A DNA stretch of 64,000 nucleotides from Acidimicrobiales bacterium. Lineage in GTDB: Bacteria; Actinomycetota; Acidimicrobiia; Acidimicrobiales; DATDAH01. Position numbers and translations under genes: made by a program. Below are positions 59,985 to 64,000 of this stretch, one piece after another. The stretch spans positions 62,001 through 126,000 of the forward strand of contig JAEUJM010000018.1 of the NCBI GenBank assembly GCA_016794585.1, given 5' to 3'. The notes beneath the pieces were generated by a model. The model saw only the letters and a list, made by a program, of their open reading frames with translations, made no database searches and was not told where the DNA came from. Numbering within the stretch: the stretch's first letter is position 1; the number at the start of each line of letters is the position of its first letter.

Positions 59985-60007
59985 GGCGCCAGCATCGCGC
60001 CGACGCG

Positions 60008-60748
60008 CTATCCGGTGAGACAGGTGTAGAAGGCCTCGGCCCGTGATCCGTCCGGCAGGCCGCCCTCCTTGGCCGTCGCCTCCGTCCAGCCGACGATGAG
60101 CGCGTCGAGGTCGACGTGGCTGGTCTGGCTGGCGTGGGCGCGCAGTGCGGCGAGCTTGGCGTCGTAGGTGTCGGTGACGTCGACGTATCGGTTGGCCTGC
60201 GGGTGGGCCATGACCCACACCTCCTTGACCGCGTGCGGGCCGAGGCCGCGGCCCGCGAGCTCGGGGTGCGCGTAGGGGTTGCGGGCGTCCGGGTAGACGG
60301 CCTGGAGGGTGGCCTCGCCGGCGGCGAGGTGGTCGGGGTGGCTGGCGAAGACGCGGTCCCAGCGCCGCTCGGGGGACTGGCAGATCACGACCTCGGGCTC
60401 GACCTCGCGGATCACCTGGGAGAGGTCGCGCCGCAGGTCGAGGGACACCACGAGGCGGCCGTCGGGGTACCCGAGGAAGCGCACCTCGTCGACGCCGACC
60501 GCGGCGGCGGCCGCCCGCTGCTCGGCCTGGCGCAGCGCGCCGACGTCGGCACGGGCCACGCCCTCGGGGGCCTCGCCGGCGTCGCCGTCGGTCACCATGC
60601 AGTAGTGCACCTCGGTGCCGGCCCGGGTGAGGCGGGCGACCGTCCCGGCCGCGCCGAAGTCCACGTCGTCGGGGTGGGCCGAGACCACGAGCGCCCGCTT
60701 CGGCACCGTCGGTGTCGCGCTGACGTCCATGCCCGTGATGGTGATCAT
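60008..60748 (-). CDS. PIG-L family deacetylase (MshB/Mca-like)
   Basis: 246 residues. ALVVSAHPDDVDFGAAGTVARL contains the AHPDD zinc motif, and FASHPDHLAAGEATLQAV has the third ligand and catalytic His. Actinomycete members deacetylate mycothiol precursors (MshB) or mycothiol conjugates (Mca); Mca-like is more likely here because the gene is isolated. A start at MDVSATPTV is possible 6 codons in. Its substrate is not settled. Confidence 0.87.
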   Translation of the reverse strand: MITITGMDVSATPTVPKRALVVSAHPDDVDFGAAGTVARLTRAGTEVHYCMVTDGDAGEAPEGVARADVGALRQAEQRAAAAAVGVDEVRFLGYPDGRLVVSLDLRRDLSQVIREVEPEVVICQSPERRWDRVFASHPDHLAAGEATLQAVYPDARNPYAHPELAGRGLGPHAVKEVWVMAHPQANRYVDVTDTYDAKLAALRAHASQTSHVDLDALIVGWTEATAKEGGLPDGSRAEAFYTCLTG

Positions 60749-60777
60749 GGCCAGCAGGCTATGGACCGGGCATGCGA

Positions 60778-60840
60778 ATCGGGCCGGCCACCGTGGTGGC
60801 CGGCCCGATCGCCCCCTGGCGGGTGTGGGCCGTCAGGCCC
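60778..60840 (-). terminator. nirK terminator: perfect 14-base-pair hairpin followed by a second stem
   Basis: ATCGGGCCGGCCAC (60778-60791) pairs perfectly with its complement at 60796-60809 around CGTG; GGGCC-GTCA-GGCCC (60827-60840) is a second stem closer to the gene. Both lie just after the nirK stop at 60846 on the minus strand. Confidence 0.7.
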
Positions 60841-60845
60841 GTGGG

Positions 60846-62246
60846 TCAGTGGCCGGCGCCGCCCGGCATCTCGACGTCGCCGGCCTGGAAGAGGCCGAGG
60901 GCGCCGCGTCCCACGTTGGCGAACTTGTGGGTGACCATCGGGTAGAAGCCCTCCTCGGCGAAGCTGAACTCGACGAACCCGCCCTGTGCGGGCTGGAGGT
61001 CGAGCACCTGCGAGCCACCCTGGCGCTCGTCGGGCTGGAGGAGGTAGCTGCCCTCCTTCCACACCGTGTCGAAGACGGTGCCGACGATGTGGAACGCCGA
61101 GTTCTCGGACGGGCCGTCGTCGATCACCCAGACCCGGATGCGCTCGTCGGCCTCGACCCGGATGGGGGCGTGCTTGTACTGGTCGTAGTAGCCGTTGAAG
61201 ACCACGGCGTCCCAGTCCGCCTCGACCATCTTGTCGAGGCTGCCGGGCTGGCCCTGCTCGCCCAGGTACAGCTCGGACTGGACCACCACGAACTCCCGGT
61301 CGACCGGAGCGAGCTCGGGCGGGTCGATGATGATGGCGCCGTACATGCCGTTGCCGATGTGGTGCAGGGCCGGCGCGGTGCCGCAGTGGTACATGAAGGC
61401 GCCGGCGTGCTCGGCGCGGAACTGGTAGACGAGCGACTCACCGGGGCCGATGGAGCGCATCTCGTCGTCCCAGGCGACGCGGCTGGCGTGGAAGTCGATC
61501 GAGTGGTCCACCTCGCCGTCGTTGACCAGGGTGACGGTGAAGAGGTCGCCGACGTGGCCGCGGAGCACCGGGCCACCCATGCGGGGCTCACCGCCGTCGT
61601 CGTCGACGAACGTCCAGGCCTGCTGCGTGACGCCCGGGGCGACCTCGACCTCGGCCTCGACGGCGTGCAGGGTGATCTCGTGCTCGGTGGCGCCGGGCGC
61701 GGGCTCGAGGCTGGGGTCGAAGGGCTCCCAGTCCGCCTCCGGGGCGGCGGCGGGGTCGATGGTGGCCCCCGTCGGCGTCGCCGACTCGGCCGCGGCGGCG
61801 TGCTCCGCGTCGCTGTGGGCCTCGCCGGTGACGTTCACCGCCATCTCCATGCCGGACTCGCGGTGGCCGGGGACGGTGCACCAGGCCACGCTCGACTCGT
61901 CGAAGGTGCCGAGGCTGACGCCCTCGACCGACTCGCCGGGCGCGAGCATCTCGGTGCCGGTGGTGCCGTCGGCCTTCAGGTCGTGCTCCATCTCGCCGGC
62001 GTTGGTGACGTTGACGATCACCTCGGTGCCGGGTGCGACGTCGATGCTCGCGGGATCGACCGCGAACTCGGTGAGGGTGACGTCGACGGTCACCGTGTCG
62101 CCGCCCGCTGCGGCGGTGCCACCACCGCCGTCGGCGGCCACGACGGCGATGAGGCCCACCGCCAGGGCGAGGGCGGCCACGACGGTCAGCACCGCGATGG
62201 CGGCGGCGTTGGATCGAGGGGGTGGACGGTCGTTCGTGGATGTCAT
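60846..62246 (-). CDS. nirK: copper nitrite reductase (NirK) with an extra N-terminal cupredoxin domain
   Basis: 466 residues. An N-terminal membrane segment (about 20-45) precedes a cupredoxin domain with a type 1 site (EHDLK, then WCTVPGHRESGM), then two NirK domains. Catalytic elements are all there: HSIDFH (T1 His, Asp, T2 His), YHCGTAPALHHIGNGM (T2 His, T1 Cys, T1 His, T1 Met), FHIV (His255-equivalent) and VTHKF (third T2 His). It reduces nitrite to NO. The ATG at 62246 has AGGAG seven bases before it. The promoter carries the palindrome found at the Rrf2 gene. Confidence 0.94.
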   Translation of the reverse strand: MTSTNDRPPPRSNAAAIAVLTVVAALALAVGLIAVVAADGGGGTAAAGGDTVTVDVTLTEFAVDPASIDVAPGTEVIVNVTNAGEMEHDLKADGTTGTEMLAPGESVEGVSLGTFDESSVAWCTVPGHRESGMEMAVNVTGEAHSDAEHAAAAESATPTGATIDPAAAPEADWEPFDPSLEPAPGATEHEITLHAVEAEVEVAPGVTQQAWTFVDDDGGEPRMGGPVLRGHVGDLFTVTLVNDGEVDHSIDFHASRVAWDDEMRSIGPGESLVYQFRAEHAGAFMYHCGTAPALHHIGNGMYGAIIIDPPELAPVDREFVVVQSELYLGEQGQPGSLDKMVEADWDAVVFNGYYDQYKHAPIRVEADERIRVWVIDDGPSENSAFHIVGTVFDTVWKEGSYLLQPDERQGGSQVLDLQPAQGGFVEFSFAEEGFYPMVTHKFANVGRGALGLFQAGDVEMPGGAGH

Positions 62247-62273
62247 TGGGATCTCCTCATTCACCAAGTCCTA

Positions 62274-62286
62274 TAGTCAGAGACTA
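62274..62286. promoter_or_regulatory. operator-like palindrome TAGTC-AGA-GACTA upstream of nirK
   Basis: TAGTCAGAGACTA lies 28 bases before the nirK ATG. Read on the nirK strand it is TAGTCTCTGACTA, one base different from TAGTCTCAGACTA at the Rrf2 gene (6388-6400). It offers the same TAGTCT -10-like element. Control by the Rrf2 regulator is inferred. Confidence 0.65.
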
Positions 62287-62372
62287 AAGAACCTTCGGAC
62301 GGGCACCTAGGGCCGTTGGTCCCAACGAAATCCGGCATCGCCGCCCCCCGGCGTTGCGACAGACTTCCCGGT

Positions 62373-62891
62373 GTGGAGCGTACCGACCCCGATCTCACCG
62401 GCGACGAGCTGACGCTGCTGTCGCAGTTCCTCGACTACTACCGCGCCACGATCGTGGAGAAGGTCCGGGGTCTCGATCGTGCCCAGCTGGCGGTCACGTT
62501 GGCACCCTCCGACCTCACCTTGGCCGGACTGGTGAAGCACCTTGCGCTCGTGGAGTACGGATGGTTCCAGGAGGATCTGCTCGGGCGCGGCCTGCCGGAG
62601 CCCTTCGCCAGCGCACCGTGGGACGAGGACCGGGACTGGGAGTTCCACACCGCGGTCGACGACGACCCGGCCGATCTCCTCGCCCTCTACGAGGACGCGT
62701 GCGAGCGGAGCCGGGCGGCCGTCGCAGAGGTGGGTGACCTCGAGGCGCGGTCGGTGCGCGCCAGCCGGCGGCGACCGGGCGAGCACTACTCCCTGCGCTG
62801 GATCATGCTCCACATGATCGAGGAGACGGCCCGCCATGCCGGCCACGCGGACTTCCTGCGCCAGGCCGCCGACGGCACCGTCGGCGACTGA
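62373..62891 (+). CDS. DinB/DUF664-type four-helix protein
   Basis: 172 residues, GTG start. LLSQFLDYYRATIVEKVRGLDRAQL, LTLAGLVKHLALVEYGWFQED and SLRWIMLHMIEETARHAGHADFLRQ are typical of actinomycete DinB (DUF664) proteins, many of which are thiol (mycothiol)-dependent transferases. The metal His positions (KHL..., HMIEETARHAGH) are present. Divergent from nirK, convergent with soxR. Confidence 0.83.
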   Translation: MERTDPDLTGDELTLLSQFLDYYRATIVEKVRGLDRAQLAVTLAPSDLTLAGLVKHLALVEYGWFQEDLLGRGLPEPFASAPWDEDRDWEFHTAVDDDPADLLALYEDACERSRAAVAEVGDLEARSVRASRRRPGEHYSLRWIMLHMIEETARHAGHADFLRQAADGTVGD

Positions 62892-62921
62892 CGTCGCCGC
62901 TCGCGGCCGGGGCCCGATCCG

Positions 62922-63386
62922 TCAGGAATCCGGGTCGAGGGACGGATCACCCAGGAGGTAGCGGGGGCCGGCGCCGAAGGCTCGGGCGCGGTCGTCGGGG
63001 TTGTAGAGCGCACAGCGGTCGAGGGAGAGGCACCCGCAGCCGATGCAGGAGTCGAGGTCGTCGCGCAGGCCTTCGAGCAGGCGGATGCGCTCGTCGAGCA
63101 TCGGCCGCCACGACGCGGAGAGCCGGGCCCACTCCTCGCCCATCGGGCTGGCGTTCTCGGGTAGCTCGGCCAGGGCCGCGCCGATCTCCTCGAGGCGCAG
63201 GCCCACCCGCTGGGCCACGCCGATGAAAGCGAGGCGTCGCAGCACGTCCCGGTGGTAGCGGCGCTGGCCCCCTTCGGTGCGCTCCGCGGTGATGAGGCCT
63301 TTGTCCTCGTAGAAGCGCAGCGCCGAGACGGCGAGGCCGCTGCGCTCGGCCACGGCGCCGATGGTCAACTCCTCGGTGGCACCCAC
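62922..63386 (-). CDS. soxR: redox-sensing MerR-family activator SoxR
   Basis: 154 residues. The MerR helix-turn-helix TIGAVAERSGLAVSALRFYEDKGLI and the C-terminal [2Fe-2S] motif CIGCGCLSLDRCALYNPDD (CxxCxCxxxxxC) identify SoxR. It senses redox-cycling compounds through oxidation of its cluster. GTG start at 63386; the frame is open upstream but without start signals. A candidate sox box lies just upstream, suggesting autoregulation. No divergent soxS-like gene is present, as usual outside enterobacteria. Confidence 0.92.
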   Translation of the reverse strand: MGATEELTIGAVAERSGLAVSALRFYEDKGLITAERTEGGQRRYHRDVLRRLAFIGVAQRVGLRLEEIGAALAELPENASPMGEEWARLSASWRPMLDERIRLLEGLRDDLDSCIGCGCLSLDRCALYNPDDRARAFGAGPRYLLGDPSLDPDS

Positions 63387-63389
63387 GAA

Positions 63390-63407
63390 CCTCGATATTA
63401 CTTCAGG
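63390..63407. promoter_or_regulatory. candidate SoxR box
   Basis: On the soxR strand CCTGAAGTAATATCGAGG matches 13 of 18 positions of the classical SoxR site CCTCAAGTTAACTTGAGG, including both CCT/AGG ends. It stands three bases before the GTG, so it may repress or tune soxR itself. Confidence 0.5.
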
Positions 63408-63442
63408 TCGCCGGGTACTGGGTGAGGTTGCCGCTACCCCGC

Positions 63443-64000
63443 CTAGCGGAGCGGGTGTCGCCGCTCCCGCCCCCGCCGGCGCCGGGGCCCGAAGGTCATC
63501 TCGATGCCGCCGACCAGGCCGCTGATCTGGTTGTAGATGCAGGCCGAGGCCACGGCGAGGAAGGTCGCGGTGGCCACGAGGATGCCGGCCGCGGTGACCG
63601 ACGCCCGGAACAGGGTGGTGCCGTCGACCGCGGCGTCGGTGAAGCCGATGTCCACGAGGAAGCCGGTCCAGCCGGTGACCCAGCCTTCGCGGTTGGCGAG
63701 GTGCCAGAGGATGACCCCGGCCAGGAGCAGCACCGCGAACAGGCAGACGAACGAGGCGAGGGCCACCTTCAGCACGGACCACAGCCGGAACCGGCGGACG
63801 ACGAGGTCGCCGACGTAGAAGCGGCGGCGCTCCACCCGTGCGGCCGTGTCGGCGGCAGTTGCGGTGGTGGTGGTCGTGGTGGTGGTCGTGGTCGCGGTCG
63901 TGGGCGTCGTCTCCTCGGCCAGCGGCTCCGCTGGGGTCGCGCCCTGGGTGGCACTGCGGTCCTCCCTCGCGTCCGGGCCGACCGGGCCGACCGGGTCGAC
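63443..64000 (-). CDS. DUF3566 transmembrane protein (5' end outside the window)
   Basis: At least 185 residues, open to the right edge. The conserved part has RRFRLWSVLKVALASFVCL (first membrane segment), a second segment near SVTAAGILVATATFLAVASA, and IYNQISGLVGGIEMTF, the DUF3566 signature. The N-terminal part is Pro/Thr-rich with a run of ten threonines (63863-63892). In many actinomycetes this family lies beside gyrA near the origin, so that may be the setting beyond the edge. A GTG at 63835 is an alternative start that would drop the Thr-rich part. Confidence 0.82.
   Translation of the reverse strand, partial: VDPVGPVGPDAREDRSATQGATPAEPLAEETTPTTATTTTTTTTTTATAADTAARVERRRFYVGDLVVRRFRLWSVLKVALASFVCLFAVLLLAGVILWHLANREGWVTGWTGFLVDIGFTDAAVDGTTLFRASVTAAGILVATATFLAVASACIYNQISGLVGGIEMTFGPRRRRGRERRHPLR

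Noticed and set aside
61080-61130. Suspected loss of the NirK catalytic His255 because the usual GGHGD is absent
   Set aside because: The catalytic residue is the earlier His in FHIV; the AniA type also lacks GGHGD and is active.
63863-63900. GGT-rich simple repeat as a possible regulatory microsatellite
   Set aside because: It is in frame and encodes the poly-Thr part of the DUF3566 protein.
1-64000. tRNA, rRNA or insertion sequences
   Set aside because: I read the intergenic gaps and saw no cloverleaf-like or transposase-coding segments; a covariance-model search could still find something I missed.

Overview
The window is GC-rich (GTG and TTG starts are common, stops are mostly TGA) and densely coded on both strands. 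It looks like the chromosome of an actinomycete. Several F420-dependent (LLM and DDN-type) oxidoreductases, PPK2, DUF2277, DUF6687, DUF3566 and the paired DUF6325/SHOCT genes all fit Actinomycetota. My best guess is the class Acidimicrobiia, but that is inferred from gene content and not from a marker gene. I see no rRNA, tRNA, CRISPR array, insertion sequence or prophage.

Left end, 1-6400: a leftward operon runs ric (di-iron NO-damage repair), group III truncated globin, NarI-like membrane protein, NasA/NarB-type molybdenum reductase, and a four-cluster Fe-S subunit that leaves the window. All junctions overlap or lie within about 25 bases. Upstream are a YwiC-like membrane protein and an Rrf2 (NsrR/IscR-type) regulator whose start codon lies inside the palindrome TAGTC-TCA-GACTA. 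At the far right, nirK (copper nitrite reductase, 60846-62246) carries the near-identical palindrome TAGTC-AGA-GACTA in its promoter. I read these together as one nitrogen-oxide (denitrification and NO-defence) regulon.

Middle, 6.5-45 kb: polyphosphate kinase 2 and a CYTH protein, a second molybdopterin oxidoreductase, carotenoid oxygenase, a K+ channel with RCK domain, HtpX, CNNM/HlyC-type transporter, ClC channel with a MarR regulator and a perfect operator-like palindrome between them. Next come an alkane hydroxylase (alkB)-tetR operon divergent from a ferritin-like di-iron enzyme, a MmyB-type regulator divergent from an aminotransferase, an N-acyl-D-amino-acid deacylase, a YcaQ-type DNA glycosylase, LtrA, Tag glycosylase, two lipoproteins, methyltransferases, an alcohol dehydrogenase and an acyl-CoA synthetase.

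Right part, 45-64 kb: GNAT, pirin, F420-dependent LLM enzymes, SDR, an acyl-CoA-dehydrogenase-like enzyme, and a translationally coupled pair of a phytanoyl-CoA-dioxygenase-like Fe(II)/2OG enzyme and a PhnZ/TmpB-like HD-domain di-iron oxygenase (organophosphonate oxidation). Then a haem-type membrane protein, homocysteine S-methyltransferase, a CurA-like reductase, a PIG-L deacetylase, nirK, DinB, SoxR with a candidate sox box, and a DUF3566 membrane protein cut by the right edge.

A recurring DNA element, an inverted repeat bounded by CGTTCTGG and CCAGAACG, follows gene 3' ends at 27.4, 46.0 (two copies), 48.9 (two copies) and 50.1 kb. One copy is a perfect 24-base-pair hairpin. Several other strong GC hairpins mark likely terminators. 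The regulon palindrome, this repeat family and the PhnYZ-like pair are the most interesting items.
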